From Dermatophilaceae bacterium Sec6.4 (GTDB lineage: Bacteria; Actinomycetota; Actinomycetes; Actinomycetales; Dermatophilaceae): a stretch of DNA of 64,000 nucleotides. Location: positions 310,001 to 374,000 of the forward strand of contig CP144172.1 in NCBI GenBank assembly GCA_039636865.1, written 5' to 3'. The notes under the pieces were generated by a model. The model was not told the origin of the DNA and searched no databases. It saw only the letters and a program-made list of their open reading frames with translations. A program made the translations under genes and the position numbers. Below, piece by piece: positions 15,724-24,376 of this stretch; position 1 is the first letter of the stretch; the number at the start of each line of letters is the position of its first letter.

Positions 15724-16365
15724 ATGCGCGCCGTGATTCCGGGGGTGGCCGACGTGTGGAGTCAGGCCGATCCGTACGCGGATGCGTGGCACGCCGGCAA
15801 CATCGCGACACTGCAGACGGCGGGGCGGCGGTGGATCGTGCTCGGTGACTCGATGTCGCAGGGCATCGGCGCCAGCGCATACGACGCCGGATGGGTCGGC
15901 CAACTCGCTCGCCGACTGGCTGCGAGCGGCCACGACCTGCAGGTGCTCAATCTGTCGGCCAACGGCGCCTGCGTGTCCGACGTGCTGGACCAGCAACTCC
16001 CGGCGCTGGAGCAGATCGGGGTTCGCCCGGGCGACGTCGTGACCGTGATGGTCGGCTCGAACGACCTCTTCGGTGGGCGTGCGCGCCGTGCCGCCCTGTC
16101 GGGGGCCTACGCGCACCTGGTGGCCCGGGTACCCCGCGGCACCATCGTCGCGACTCTGCCCCAACCCACCAAGGCCGCCGGCCGCGCCAATGTGCATGTC
16201 GAAGCAGCCGCCGCGTCGGGAGCCATCGTGATGTGCGACCTGCGGGTCACCGGTCCGACGTCGTGGCGTGGCTTGCTCGCGGCCGACTACTTCCATCCCA
16301 ACGACGCCGGATACGCCGGGATCGCAACAGCGTTCGAGCCGACCCTGCTGGATGTGCTCGCATGA
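15724..16365 (+). CDS. SGNH/GDSL-family hydrolase
   Basis: About 213 residues with all SGNH blocks: block I WIVLGDSMSQGIGAS (nucleophile Ser in GDS), block II Gly around NLSANGACVSD, block III VMVGSNDLFGG (Asn in GSND) and block V DYFHPNDAGY (catalytic Asp and His). These esterases/lipases act on acyl esters or acylated polysaccharides; the substrate is not predictable. No signal peptide is seen, so it may be cytosolic. The frame is open back into the rhodanese gene; the ATG at 15724 is the best standard start and an earlier start remains possible. Confidence 0.8.
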   Translation: MRAVIPGVADVWSQADPYADAWHAGNIATLQTAGRRWIVLGDSMSQGIGASAYDAGWVGQLARRLAASGHDLQVLNLSANGACVSDVLDQQLPALEQIGVRPGDVVTVMVGSNDLFGGRARRAALSGAYAHLVARVPRGTIVATLPQPTKAAGRANVHVEAAAASGAIVMCDLRVTGPTSWRGLLAADYFHPNDAGYAGIATAFEPTLLDVLA

Positions 16366-16502
16366 GCAGTTGGTGTGCGCAGCGCACGTGGCCTGCCTGG
16401 CTCAGCGGCGGCGGTTCGACGTCACCTTGCTGATGATCGTGGCGATCAGGCAGACCACACCGATCAACCGCTCGCAGGGGAAGCACAGAGGCGTACTATT
16501 TA

Positions 16503-16515
16503 TTGCATACTGCAA
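16503..16515. promoter_or_regulatory. Possible operator upstream of the phosphatidylserine decarboxylase-like gene
   Basis: TTGCA-TAC-TGCAA, a perfect 5+5 inverted repeat within an AT-rich stretch (about 16490-16530) that stands out from the GC-rich surroundings. The ribosome site GAGGAG of the next gene follows at 16542-16547. The rest of the 16366-16551 gap holds no convincing gene. Confidence 0.4.
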
Positions 16516-16551
16516 ATATTGTCCTATGTAGCACCCGCATCGAGGAGAACC

Positions 16552-17742
16552 GTGACTCAGTCCGATCAGATCGTCACCGACCTGCACACCATGCTCGAAC
16601 GTGAGGGCAATGACCTCACGAGGATGGTCGAACAATCCCTGAAACAAGCCAGTGATCGCGCCCACCAGGACCTGGACCCCAAGATCCTGGCCGCGCTGGA
16701 CTGGCCCACGGACCTTGATGGATATGACGCGTACCTGCGCTCCTTCATCGCCTGGGTGCCGCAACAGAGCGACGACGCGGCCTGGAAGGACACCGCACCG
16801 GAAGAGCGGTACGCCAAAGAGGTCAGCATCAGGCTGGCGCACTTCTTCTGGCTGGTCGACCAGCAGGTCGGCGACGACAAGAGCTCCACGCTCCAGAACA
16901 ACGACGCGTTCGGGGACTGGCTGACCCAGTTCGCCCGCCAGTGGGGCAGCTTCCTGGACAGCCCCCAGTCCTTCAACCAGGACATTCTGGAGTCCTTCAT
17001 CAAGAACGCTCCGGAGTACACGATCGGGGAGTCCCTGGTCAACGGGCACCCGAACGCGCCCAGCGGGTGGCTCACCTTCAACCAGTTCTTCGCCCGCGAG
17101 TTGAATCCGGGCCTGCGCCCCATCACCAGCCCGGGCGACAACCACGTGGTCACCTCACCGGCGGACTGCCTCTTCAAACACATCTACGACATCGACGACG
17201 AGTCCAACATCCCCGCCACCACCATCAAGCAGACCCACACCTACGGCAACATCAAAGACCTCCTGAAAAGCAGCGAATATGCGGACGCGTTCGCGGGGGG
17301 CACCTTCGTGCACTACATGCTGCCGCCCTCGTCATACCACCGCTTCCACACCCCGGTCGCCGGCACCGTCAAGGAATCGTTCGTGATCTCCGGAACGGTC
17401 TACATGGAGGTCGACCTCGCCGATCACGAACTGCAGTCCATGGACAGCACCGAAACCGGCTACGAGTTCACCCAGGTACACGGCGCGCTCACCCTCGACA
17501 CCACTGACTCCGAGTGCGGCGACGTCGGCATCGTGGCCGTGGTCCCCGTAGGGATGTCCCACGTCGCGTCCGTCACCATGACCGCCGGCAAGGACACGAC
17601 CCTGACCAAAGGCGCCGAATTCGGCTACTTCCAGTTCGGTGGCTCGGACATCATCGTGCTCTTCCAGGCCGGTCGGAACCCGCAGATCGACACCGACAAG
17701 GCGCTACGGCATGTCGGCAGCGTCATCGCCCGCATCGAATGA
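16552..17742 (+). CDS. Phosphatidylserine decarboxylase-related protein with N-terminal PSDC domain
   Basis: 396 residues. The N-terminal 160 residues are the helical phosphatidylserine decarboxylase-associated (PSDC) domain; residues about 190-390 are the PSD core: TFNQFFARELNPGLRPI, VHYMLPPSSYHRFHTPVAGTV (catalytic His region) and FGYFQFGGSDIIVLFQ, where the Gly-Gly-Ser corresponds to the LGST autocleavage site that makes the pyruvoyl group. The LGST Thr is replaced by Asp. Proteins with this layout are often annotated as PSD but some act on amino-acid-like substrates, so phosphatidylethanolamine synthesis is not certain. The GTG at 16552 has GAGGAG 4 nt upstream. Confidence 0.82.
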   Translation: MTQSDQIVTDLHTMLEREGNDLTRMVEQSLKQASDRAHQDLDPKILAALDWPTDLDGYDAYLRSFIAWVPQQSDDAAWKDTAPEERYAKEVSIRLAHFFWLVDQQVGDDKSSTLQNNDAFGDWLTQFARQWGSFLDSPQSFNQDILESFIKNAPEYTIGESLVNGHPNAPSGWLTFNQFFARELNPGLRPITSPGDNHVVTSPADCLFKHIYDIDDESNIPATTIKQTHTYGNIKDLLKSSEYADAFAGGTFVHYMLPPSSYHRFHTPVAGTVKESFVISGTVYMEVDLADHELQSMDSTETGYEFTQVHGALTLDTTDSECGDVGIVAVVPVGMSHVASVTMTAGKDTTLTKGAEFGYFQFGGSDIIVLFQAGRNPQIDTDKALRHVGSVIARIE

Positions 17743-17842
17743 GCAGCTACATCGGACACAACTCAGGACACCTGCGCACGCTCCGCGGCGATTCCAAAGG
17801 GTGACGAGTCAGCGCTCGACTTCTGAGGTGGTGCCTTCCGAG

Positions 17843-18703
17843 CTATTTCAGTAGCCGGGACATTCGGCGGTCGGCGAGCACCTTGCCGCCGGTCTGGCAG
17901 GTCGCGCAGTACTGCATCGACCGATCCGCGAATGAGACCTCGCGCACCACGTCACCGCACACCGGGCACCCCTCACCGGCGCGGCCGTGCACCGCCATCC
18001 CGGCCCGTTTGGCGTCCTTGAGGTCCTTCGCGGGCTTGCCGGATGCCGCCGCGACCGCACCGAGCAGGATCGCACGCAACGCGTCGTACAACCGAGCAAC
18101 CTGGTCATCATCCAGTGCACCGGCGACGGCGTACGGCGACAGCTGTGCCGCATGCAGCACCTCGTCGGAGTAGGCGTTGCCGACCCCGGCGATGATCGAC
18201 TGGTCACGCAGTAGACCCTTGATCTGGGTGCGGCGACCGTCCAGAATTCCCGCGAATTCATCGGCGGTGAAGCTCTCGTGCAGCGGGTCAGGGCCCAGTG
18301 AAGCAATACCCGGCACGTCGCTCGGCGAGCGGACGATGTAGGCCGCGAGGCGCTTCTGGGTGCCCGCCTCGGTCAGGTCGAAACCGGAGTCGTCGGAAAA
18401 GTGTGCCCGCAGCGCTATCGGCGACTTGCCCGGCCGCAACACGGTGGCGGGCGCCTTCTCATACCAACGCACCCATCCTGCGCGCGCCAGATGGAAGATC
18501 AGGTGGATGCCGTCGACGTCCAGGTCGATGAACTTGCCATGCCGCTGCACGCCTGTCACCAGCAGCCCCTGGAACGCCTGGGGCGGCGGGTCGAAGGTCT
18601 TCAGCACGCTGAACGAGCCCAGCTCGACCCCTGTGACGGCCAGGTCGAGGATCCGACCGCGCAGAAAATCGGTCAGCGCCTGTACCTCGGGTAGCTCCGG
18701 CAT
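17843..18703 (-). CDS. Fpg/Nei family DNA glycosylase (AP lyase)
   Basis: 286 residues with a complete architecture: N-terminal MPELPEV (catalytic Pro2 and Glu3), a beta-sandwich domain, the helix-two-turn-helix IIAGVGNAYSDEVLHAAQLSP, and a C-terminal zinc finger with four Cys (CPVCG and CATCQTGG). It excises oxidised bases and nicks the abasic site in base-excision repair. The C-terminal tail after the finger matches actinobacterial Nei-like enzymes; assignment between Fpg and Nei is open. The ATG is 6 nt after TACGCT (18710-18715). Confidence 0.9.
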   Translation of the reverse strand: MPELPEVQALTDFLRGRILDLAVTGVELGSFSVLKTFDPPPQAFQGLLVTGVQRHGKFIDLDVDGIHLIFHLARAGWVRWYEKAPATVLRPGKSPIALRAHFSDDSGFDLTEAGTQKRLAAYIVRSPSDVPGIASLGPDPLHESFTADEFAGILDGRRTQIKGLLRDQSIIAGVGNAYSDEVLHAAQLSPYAVAGALDDDQVARLYDALRAILLGAVAAASGKPAKDLKDAKRAGMAVHGRAGEGCPVCGDVVREVSFADRSMQYCATCQTGGKVLADRRMSRLLK

Positions 18704-18742
18704 ACGGCGAGCGTATCCAGCCGGGACTGAACAGGTGAACGA

Positions 18743-18787
18743 TTTGCGCCCCCGCCCCTTGCAATAGCGAGGGACGGGGACGCAAAG
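18743..18787 (-). terminator. Imperfect hairpin after the MFS gene
   Basis: TTTGCG at 18743-18748 pairs with CGCAAA at 18781-18786, with a GC-rich imperfect inner stem (CCCGCCCCT opposite AGGGACGGGG) closing near AATA. It is placed correctly to end the minus-strand MFS transcript before the glycosylase gene. Confidence 0.5.
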
Positions 18788-18814
18788 TGACCACGTAGCC
18801 GGGGTAAGGGGCGG

Positions 18815-20131
18815 TTAGTGACGCGAAGTGGACTGCTCGCGCCGGTAGTCGTCCACTGCACCGGCTGCGCCGCCGAACTCATCGCCGACTTCGCCTGCCA
18901 CCTGGGCATCGTCCTCGGCGTGCGTGTGCCCGTCCTCGTCCATCCCCTTGTCGGCGGCCTCGAGCGTCTTGTGCGCGGTCGACAGCAGCCCGGCGGCGAC
19001 CAGCGCGGCGACGGCGGCGATAGCGAAGGGCACGTGCAGGTTGAAGTGCTCGACCAGCTTGCCGGCGGCGAACGGTGCAAGGCCGCCGCCGAAGAACCGT
19101 ACGAAACCGTAGGCGGCCGAGGCCACCGGGCGCTCAACCGGCGAAATCACCATGACGGCCTGCGTGGTGAGGGTGTTGTTGATACCGATGAAGATGCCGG
19201 CGGCGATGACGGCACTGACCAGGACGGTGCGATTGGTCGGCCAGATCGCGATGATCGCCAGGTCGATGGCGAACAGGCCGAGCGCGCCGTACAGCGTCTT
19301 CGCGGTGCCGAACCGACGCTGCAGGTTGGGCGCTCCGAAGACCGCGAAGATCGCCACCAGGACGCCCCAGGCGAAGAACACGAAGCCGAGCTTGATCGCG
19401 GACAGTTCCATCGGGAACGGGGCGTACCCGAGCATCGTGAAGAACGCCCAGTTGTAGAACAACGCCGCCATTCCCATGATGAACAGTCCACGGTGGCGTA
19501 GCGCCTTGAGTGGGGCGAGAACCGAGGTGCGATGGGTCGGCTTCGGAGTATCGGGCAGGAAGAAGATCGTGGCGAGCAGCGAGATCGCCATCAGTACCGA
19601 GACCCCGAAGAACGGGCCGCGCCAGCTGACCGTACCCAGCAGCCCACCCAGGAGCGGACCGATCGCGATACCGACACCGAGAGCGGTCTCGTACAGGATG
19701 ATCGCGCCGGCGAAACCACCCGTGGCCGACGACACGATCACGGCCAGCGACGTCGCGATGAACAATGCATTACCCAGGCCCCACCCGGCGCGGAATCCGA
19801 CGATCTCGCCGATGGAACCAGAGGCTCCGGCGAGCGCCGCGAAGATCACGATGAGCACCAGGCCGACAATCAGCGTCTTCTTCGCGCCGATCGCGCTGGA
19901 TACGGCGTTCGTCACGAGCATGGCGACGGCTGTCACGACCAGGTAGCTGGTGAACAGCAGCGTGGTCTGACTCGGGGTCGCGTCCAGTTGCTTGGAGATC
20001 GCCGGCAGGATCGGGTCGACCAGACCGATACCCATGAACGACACCACGCACGCGAAGGCGACTGCGTAGACGGCCTTGGGTTGGTTGAACATGTTGGGGG
20101 AGCTGGTCTGCTCAGGGTCCCGTTGCATCAT
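18815..20131 (-). CDS. MFS efflux transporter with acidic/His C-terminal tail
   Basis: 438 residues, twelve membrane helices of the drug:H+ antiporter type (FMGIGLVDPILPAISKQL near helix 1; GVGIAIGPLLGGLLG in helix 5, the antiporter motif C region). The C-terminus carries a charged cytosolic tail (KGMDEDGHTHAEDDAQVAGE). GAGGAC precedes the ATG at 20131. A MarR gene lies 71 bp upstream on the same strand, so the pump is probably MarR-controlled. Substrate unknown. Confidence 0.87.
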   Translation of the reverse strand: MMQRDPEQTSSPNMFNQPKAVYAVAFACVVSFMGIGLVDPILPAISKQLDATPSQTTLLFTSYLVVTAVAMLVTNAVSSAIGAKKTLIVGLVLIVIFAALAGASGSIGEIVGFRAGWGLGNALFIATSLAVIVSSATGGFAGAIILYETALGVGIAIGPLLGGLLGTVSWRGPFFGVSVLMAISLLATIFFLPDTPKPTHRTSVLAPLKALRHRGLFIMGMAALFYNWAFFTMLGYAPFPMELSAIKLGFVFFAWGVLVAIFAVFGAPNLQRRFGTAKTLYGALGLFAIDLAIIAIWPTNRTVLVSAVIAAGIFIGINNTLTTQAVMVISPVERPVASAAYGFVRFFGGGLAPFAAGKLVEHFNLHVPFAIAAVAALVAAGLLSTAHKTLEAADKGMDEDGHTHAEDDAQVAGEVGDEFGGAAGAVDDYRREQSTSRH

Positions 20132-20141
20132 CGTCCTCAGA

Positions 20142-20170
20142 AAGTTGATTAGCTTTTCTATATATTAGAC
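20142..20170. promoter_or_regulatory. AT-rich candidate MarR operator before the MFS gene
   Basis: The MarR-MFS gap holds an A/T-rich tract containing GATTAGC and CTATATATTAG, the latter a near-palindrome, immediately upstream of the MFS ribosome site. It is the likely promoter/operator for the pump; exact binding limits cannot be read. Confidence 0.35.
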
Positions 20171-20202
20171 CAGAACACACCTCGGACATCAAGAAAATCG
20201 GG

Positions 20203-20640
20203 TCAGCTTCCTTCTTCTTCGGAGCGCGCGATGATCCGCTCGATCACCAGCGTGGCTTCGCGGACCGAGGCCAACTCCGACTCGGTCAAGGCATCCACGA
20301 TCGGTGCCAGGACCTGACGACGCGCCAGCCGCACCTCGTCGATGACCGCGCGACCGGCGTCGGTCACATCAATCAGCGCCACTCGCGCGTCGTTGGGATC
20401 GGAGGTACGACTCACCCAGCCTGCCGCTTCGATGCGCTGCACCTGGGTGGTCATCGTGGGTTGGCTGCAGTGATCTGCGACCGCGAGGTCTCCGATCCGT
20501 GCCGGGCCGATCTCGTGGATCAACGCAAGCAGCCGCGCCTGCGCAGGGGGGGTGTCGAATTGAGCGTGTCGGGTTGCCCACCGTGTCAGCCGCGTCACGG
20601 CCAGCAGCAGCCGGGCTGCGGTCTCGTCATCGATGCTCAT
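20203..20640 (-). CDS. MarR-family transcriptional regulator
   Basis: 145 residues with the MarR winged helix: LLALIHEIGPARIGDLAVADHCSQPTMTTQVQRIEAAGWV, then the wing SRTSDPNDARVALIDVTDAGR. Members repress drug-efflux or stress genes and release DNA on binding small phenolic ligands. It is upstream of the MFS pump on the same strand, a common regulator-pump pair. The ATG lies 6 nt after TAAGAT (20647-20652), consistent with a leaderless transcript. Confidence 0.88.
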   Translation of the reverse strand: MSIDDETAARLLLAVTRLTRWATRHAQFDTPPAQARLLALIHEIGPARIGDLAVADHCSQPTMTTQVQRIEAAGWVSRTSDPNDARVALIDVTDAGRAVIDEVRLARRQVLAPIVDALTESELASVREATLVIERIIARSEEEGS

Positions 20641-20697
20641 CGCGACATCTTATAGAGCCGCTATCCGGACGTCAGTCGAACGGGTATCTGCACTGCC

Positions 20698-22029
20698 TCA
20701 GCGGGGTTGGGCAGGACTGAACTTGCTGGAGGTTCGGGTCCAGCCGAAGGACAGCAGCAGCAGCGCGCCGATCAACAGCTCAGAAGATCCCAGCACACCG
20801 ACCAGGCCCACCAGTGCGACCAGGATCGTCGGGTGGGCAACCCACAGCAGACCGATGCCGCGCCCGGCGCCGTTACCCATCAGGGCCAACGGCGGCGGTC
20901 CTTTGTGCACGAAGAACAGCTGGCCCGCGCTCAGCAACAGCGCAATCGACACAGCGTGCACGATTGCCAAGGATGGGGCGACACCGCTCAGGGATGCCGC
21001 GGCGAAAGCGACGACCAACTGCAGCACGGCGACCGGAAGCAGGTGCAGCAGGGTCTCGACCTGCCACGGGATACCGAGGATCGAGGGCTCGCCTGCCGTT
21101 TCGGAGTGATGCTGCAGTCCGCGGGTCAACCCTGAGGTGGTCAGGTGCGCGAGTACAACCACAATCGGCAGCACCAGCGGGGAGCGACTACGCACCACCG
21201 GCTCGATACTCGCGAGGGTGACGGCCGCAATCTGCACGATCAACCAGCCCAGCGACACCCAACCCAGCCGTTGCAGACCGGCGAAGTCCGCGCCGATCGT
21301 CGTCCGCCAGGGACCAGCGGCGCGAATCCGCAGGGGGCGGTGTCCCAACTTCAGTTCGAAGGCCTGTGCGCGGGCGCGACGCGTGTCGCCCGCGACCAGC
21401 GCCGAGCTGATGCTGTCGCTCATCAGCGACTGGGTACGCAACACGTTCATCGGCAGCGAATTCAGCAGCTGCCCCACCTTGGCGCTGTGTGCGTGACCGG
21501 CGGCTTCGCCGCGCAGCCAGGCGTAGAGGACGGTCGGCGCCCCGAGCAGCGCGAGCACGACTCCGAAGAGGACCGCCAGGCTGGAGCCGCCGCTGATCGC
21601 CAATCCGCCGGGCACCGCGATGCCCACCCCGAGCATCCCGCTGGCGACCACGACGCAGGTCGCCCGCCAGGCATCCTGCAGCGTCAGGTGCCGCGGCAGG
21701 TCGGTGGCGGTCACGAATTCCAGGTGACCCGGCTCTGGTACGACCGGCCCACGCCTGCGACCGGCGCGGTAAGCCAGTAGAGCCACCAGCGCTACCAGCG
21801 CTACCGAACCCGCGGCGTACAACAGCGGTGCGTCGTTGACACGGTCGCGGATCTGGGGCCAGGTCTGGAAGACGTAGTGCGAAGCCAGGATGCCGTAGAC
21901 GATCCCGAAGAGCCCCACGACGTACGCGGTGAACAGAGCGGCGCGCAACTGGTTGGCCTCGCCGCGGTACCGCAGGTGGTGCGCTTCGTCCAGGCGCGCC
22001 TTGTCGCTCTGCTGCAGGTCGGTGTTCAC
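20698..22029 (-). CDS. Polytopic membrane protein, likely partner of the adjacent ABC ATPase
   Basis: About 443 residues with roughly nine to ten hydrophobic segments and a cytosolic stretch around residues 150-230 (SAKVGQLLNSLPMNVLRTQS). I do not recognise a named family. It starts with a GTG overlapping the stop of the ABC ATPase gene (GTGA), so it is almost certainly the membrane subunit of that transporter, or is otherwise coupled to it. Together with the CPBP protease gene upstream the trio resembles the ABC-plus-CPBP arrangements of peptide/bacteriocin export or immunity loci, but no precursor peptide is visible. Confidence 0.65.
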   Translation of the reverse strand: MNTDLQQSDKARLDEAHHLRYRGEANQLRAALFTAYVVGLFGIVYGILASHYVFQTWPQIRDRVNDAPLLYAAGSVALVALVALLAYRAGRRRGPVVPEPGHLEFVTATDLPRHLTLQDAWRATCVVVASGMLGVGIAVPGGLAISGGSSLAVLFGVVLALLGAPTVLYAWLRGEAAGHAHSAKVGQLLNSLPMNVLRTQSLMSDSISSALVAGDTRRARAQAFELKLGHRPLRIRAAGPWRTTIGADFAGLQRLGWVSLGWLIVQIAAVTLASIEPVVRSRSPLVLPIVVVLAHLTTSGLTRGLQHHSETAGEPSILGIPWQVETLLHLLPVAVLQLVVAFAAASLSGVAPSLAIVHAVSIALLLSAGQLFFVHKGPPPLALMGNGAGRGIGLLWVAHPTILVALVGLVGVLGSSELLIGALLLLSFGWTRTSSKFSPAQPR

Positions 22030-22685
22030 GATTGCGGGAAGTGCTCGACGCGGGTGGCGGTGCGTTCGGTGAGTGCCGGGTCGTGGCAGACCCACACGAC
22101 GGAGGACTGGGCGTCGACGCGCTCGCGCAACACCTCCGAGAGCAGCTCGCGGCGCCCGGTGTCCAGGCGTTGCTCCGGCTCGTCCAGCACCAGCAGCGCA
22201 CTCGGACGCAGCAGAACGATCGACAACTCCACGAGTTGCCGCTGGCCTGAGGACAGCTGGGACAGGTAACGGTCGCGGTAGTCGTAGATGTCGAGGCGCT
22301 CGAGCACCGCGATGATTCGCGTCGCGGCGCCCGCGCGGTCACCGCCCCAGGTCTGGTCGACCAGGATCAGGTGGTCCCCGACGGTCAGGTCGCGGTAACC
22401 GGCGATCGGGCCGATCAGCGGTGCGATCACCCGGCGGGTGGCGCGGTCGCGCTCATCGATGGCGCGGCCGTCGAGGGTGATCGTGCCGGTGGTCGGCAGC
22501 ATGTTGCCGGTCAGGATTCGCAGGAAGGTCGTCTTACCGGCGCCGTTCGGGCCGGCGATCACGACGTTCTCCCCCGGACCCACCCGCAGCGTGGTCGGCG
22601 GCAACATCGTGACCTTGTCAGATGTAGCGCTGACACCGTCCGCGAGGAGTTCCTTGAAGGTGCCGTCCAAGCCCTGATCGGTCAT
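22026..22685 (-). CDS. ABC transporter ATP-binding protein
   Basis: About 219 residues. Walker A is IAGPNGAGKTTFLRIL, the signature motif is LSSGQRQLVELS (variant of LSGGQ), Walker B is ALLVLDEPEQRLD and the switch His is in WVCHDP. It is a stand-alone ATPase for an exporter. The ATG at 22685 overlaps the CPBP stop by one base (TGATG) and its own stop overlaps the membrane-protein start, giving a coupled three-gene unit. Confidence 0.88.
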   Translation of the reverse strand: MTDQGLDGTFKELLADGVSATSDKVTMLPPTTLRVGPGENVVIAGPNGAGKTTFLRILTGNMLPTTGTITLDGRAIDERDRATRRVIAPLIGPIAGYRDLTVGDHLILVDQTWGGDRAGAATRIIAVLERLDIYDYRDRYLSQLSSGQRQLVELSIVLLRPSALLVLDEPEQRLDTGRRELLSEVLRERVDAQSSVVWVCHDPALTERTATRVEHFPQS

Positions 22686-23482
22686 CAGAGCCAGCCGAAA
22701 TGATTGTGTAATAAGGAGTAACCCACGAACGAGACGATATCGAGGATGGCGTGGGTGATGATCAGCGGCAGCACCCGGCGGGTCCGCAGATAGACCGTGC
22801 CGAGGATCAGGCCCATCACGATATTGCCAGCGAATCCGCCAAATCCCTGGTAAAGGTGATAGCTCCCGCGGATCAACGCAGAGCCGACAACCACCATCCA
22901 CAGGCGGGCGCCGGCCTGGGTCCAGCGGGTGAAGAGGTACCCGATCATCACGACTTCTTCGACGATCGCGTTCTGGAACGCGGCGCCGATCAGGATCGGG
23001 ACCGTCCACCAGTGATCGTTCAACGCGGACGCGACAACCGTCGTATTGGCCCCCAACGCGCGCGCTGCGGCATACAGGGCCAGCCCGGGGATGCCGATGG
23101 CGGCGGCCAGCAATGCACCCAGCGCCAGATCGTTGGGCAGGCGGGCCCGATCCAGACCAAAGTATCTACGACCGTCCCTGATCTCACGGCTGATCAGCAG
23201 GAACGCCAACGCGGCAGGCACCACCCCGAGCCCGATACCGATGATCTGGTAGGTCAGATCGAGCCAGGACTGGCTTGCCTGCGAAACGTTGAGCGTCGAG
23301 GTCTGTTTGCCCAGTGCCACGCTGCTCTGCAGCCGCTTGATGATCGTCAGGATCGAGTAGATCGCGGACGCACCGAGGCTGAGCAGCAGCACCAGGACCG
23401 TCTCGGTGGCCAGAACGCGAGGTTTGTACGGCGTGCTCGGGACTGCCAATGGTCCGCGCCACACGCTGCGAATAGCCGTCAT
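22685..23482 (-). CDS. CPBP-family intramembrane metalloprotease
   Basis: 265 residues, about seven to eight membrane helices. The CPBP (Abi/Rce1-like) motifs are visible: motif 1 as EEVVMIGYL (two Glu; the usual Arg of EExxxR is not present), motif 2 RGSYHLYQG with its His, and motif 3 ITHAILDIV with His. Family members cleave prenylated proteins or act in bacteriocin maturation/immunity. Its stop overlaps the ABC ATPase start, which suggests joint function. Confidence 0.85.
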   Translation of the reverse strand: MTAIRSVWRGPLAVPSTPYKPRVLATETVLVLLLSLGASAIYSILTIIKRLQSSVALGKQTSTLNVSQASQSWLDLTYQIIGIGLGVVPAALAFLLISREIRDGRRYFGLDRARLPNDLALGALLAAAIGIPGLALYAAARALGANTTVVASALNDHWWTVPILIGAAFQNAIVEEVVMIGYLFTRWTQAGARLWMVVVGSALIRGSYHLYQGFGGFAGNIVMGLILGTVYLRTRRVLPLIITHAILDIVSFVGYSLLHNHFGWL

Positions 23483-23493
23483 ACCCGGCTACT

Positions 23494-23829
23494 TCAGTGG
23501 GTGCGGGTTGGCGTGTAGGGGCTGACGCCGGTGACCCACGCGGGGTCGATCGGGCCGTAGATGTGCGGGTAGAGGTCACCGTTGCCCGGATCCTCGTAGC
23601 GCACCTCGGTGCCGCTCGCCCGGATCTGTTCGTCGTCGAGATCGAGCACGAGCAGGTCCGCCAGAACGTCCGAGTAGAAGTTCTGGGCCACGCCGTCGAC
23701 CTGCGCCGGCGTGGAGCAGTGGATGAAACCGACCTGCTGGAGCGTGGCATCCCGGGTGGACACGACGTACGTCCCCGCCTCTCGTGCTGTAACCCAGTCC
23801 GATTCGAGGGCGAGGTGCAGAATCCGCAT
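23494..23829 (-). CDS. DUF952 family protein
   Basis: 111 residues matching DUF952: ILHLALESDWVTAREAGTY, GFIHCSTPAQVDGVAQNFY and the C-terminal DLYPHIYGPID. The conserved FIHCS and YPHIYG motifs suggest an enzyme or ligand-binding fold, but no function is known. The ATG is 7 nt after TAGTCT (23837-23842), whose TAG is also the stop codon of the upstream gene. Confidence 0.85.
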   Translation of the reverse strand: MRILHLALESDWVTAREAGTYVVSTRDATLQQVGFIHCSTPAQVDGVAQNFYSDVLADLLVLDLDDEQIRASGTEVRYEDPGNGDLYPHIYGPIDPAWVTGVSPYTPTRTH

Positions 23830-23839
23830 GGTGGCGAGA

Positions 23840-24367
23840 CTACGCGGCGCGCGCTCCTGCGCCCTTGCTCAGAGCGGGCCCGAACGCGGCGAACAGCAGC
23901 AGCACGAAACCCGCGAGGACCCCGGTCCAGCCGGCTGACGTGGCGCTGTCGTGCAGCAACGTCGCGATGCCGCCCACCACGGCGACCGCGATCAGGCTGA
24001 TGGCGAGCAGCCGGAAGATCGGGAGGCCGAAAGCCCCCGCGAAGGGTAGGAAGTGTGCGCCGACTGCCAGGACCACCCAGGGCACCACGGCGTTCGGCCG
24101 GTCGATGAAGCCGAGGACGCGGGCGCCCACCACGATGGCGAGCACCATCGCCAGCACCGCAAGTCCATAGGTCCGGATCGCGGCTCGCGGGGGCGGCTGC
24201 TGCGTGACTATCGGCCCGTGCAGCACGGTGAACCAGATGACGCCCGCGAAACCGGCCACCGCCAATACCCACCAGACGGGCGTGAGCGGCACCGCCGACG
24301 CGTTCAACAGCACGAACAGCAACCCGCCGACCGCCCCGATGATCGAACCTACTGGTCGACTTTTCAT
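23840..24367 (-). CDS. Hypothetical membrane protein with five to six helices
   Basis: 175 residues, nearly all hydrophobic: five or six membrane helices with short loops (GAVGGLLFVLLNASAVPL, WVLAVAGFAGVIWFTVL, TYGLAVLAMVLAIVVGA, VVPWVVLAVGAHFLPFAGAF and others). The motif VGAHFLPFAGAF recurs in small actinobacterial membrane proteins of unknown role. The ATG lies 6 nt after TAGGGT (24374-24379), which includes the TAG stop of the preceding gene. Confidence 0.7.
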   Translation of the reverse strand: MKSRPVGSIIGAVGGLLFVLLNASAVPLTPVWWVLAVAGFAGVIWFTVLHGPIVTQQPPPRAAIRTYGLAVLAMVLAIVVGARVLGFIDRPNAVVPWVVLAVGAHFLPFAGAFGLPIFRLLAISLIAVAVVGGIATLLHDSATSAGWTGVLAGFVLLLFAAFGPALSKGAGARAA

Positions 24368-24376
24368 ATTGGCACC

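Noticed and set aside
16402..16486. Short hydrophobic minus-strand frame (ending VVCLIATIISKVTSNRRR)
   Set aside because: Reads like a one-helix peptide but has no supported start codon, ribosome site or -10 at the right distance, so it was not annotated.
20698..23482. Bacteriocin biosynthesis cluster
   Set aside because: ABC and CPBP genes alone are not enough; no precursor peptide, modification enzyme or leader protease substrate is visible nearby.
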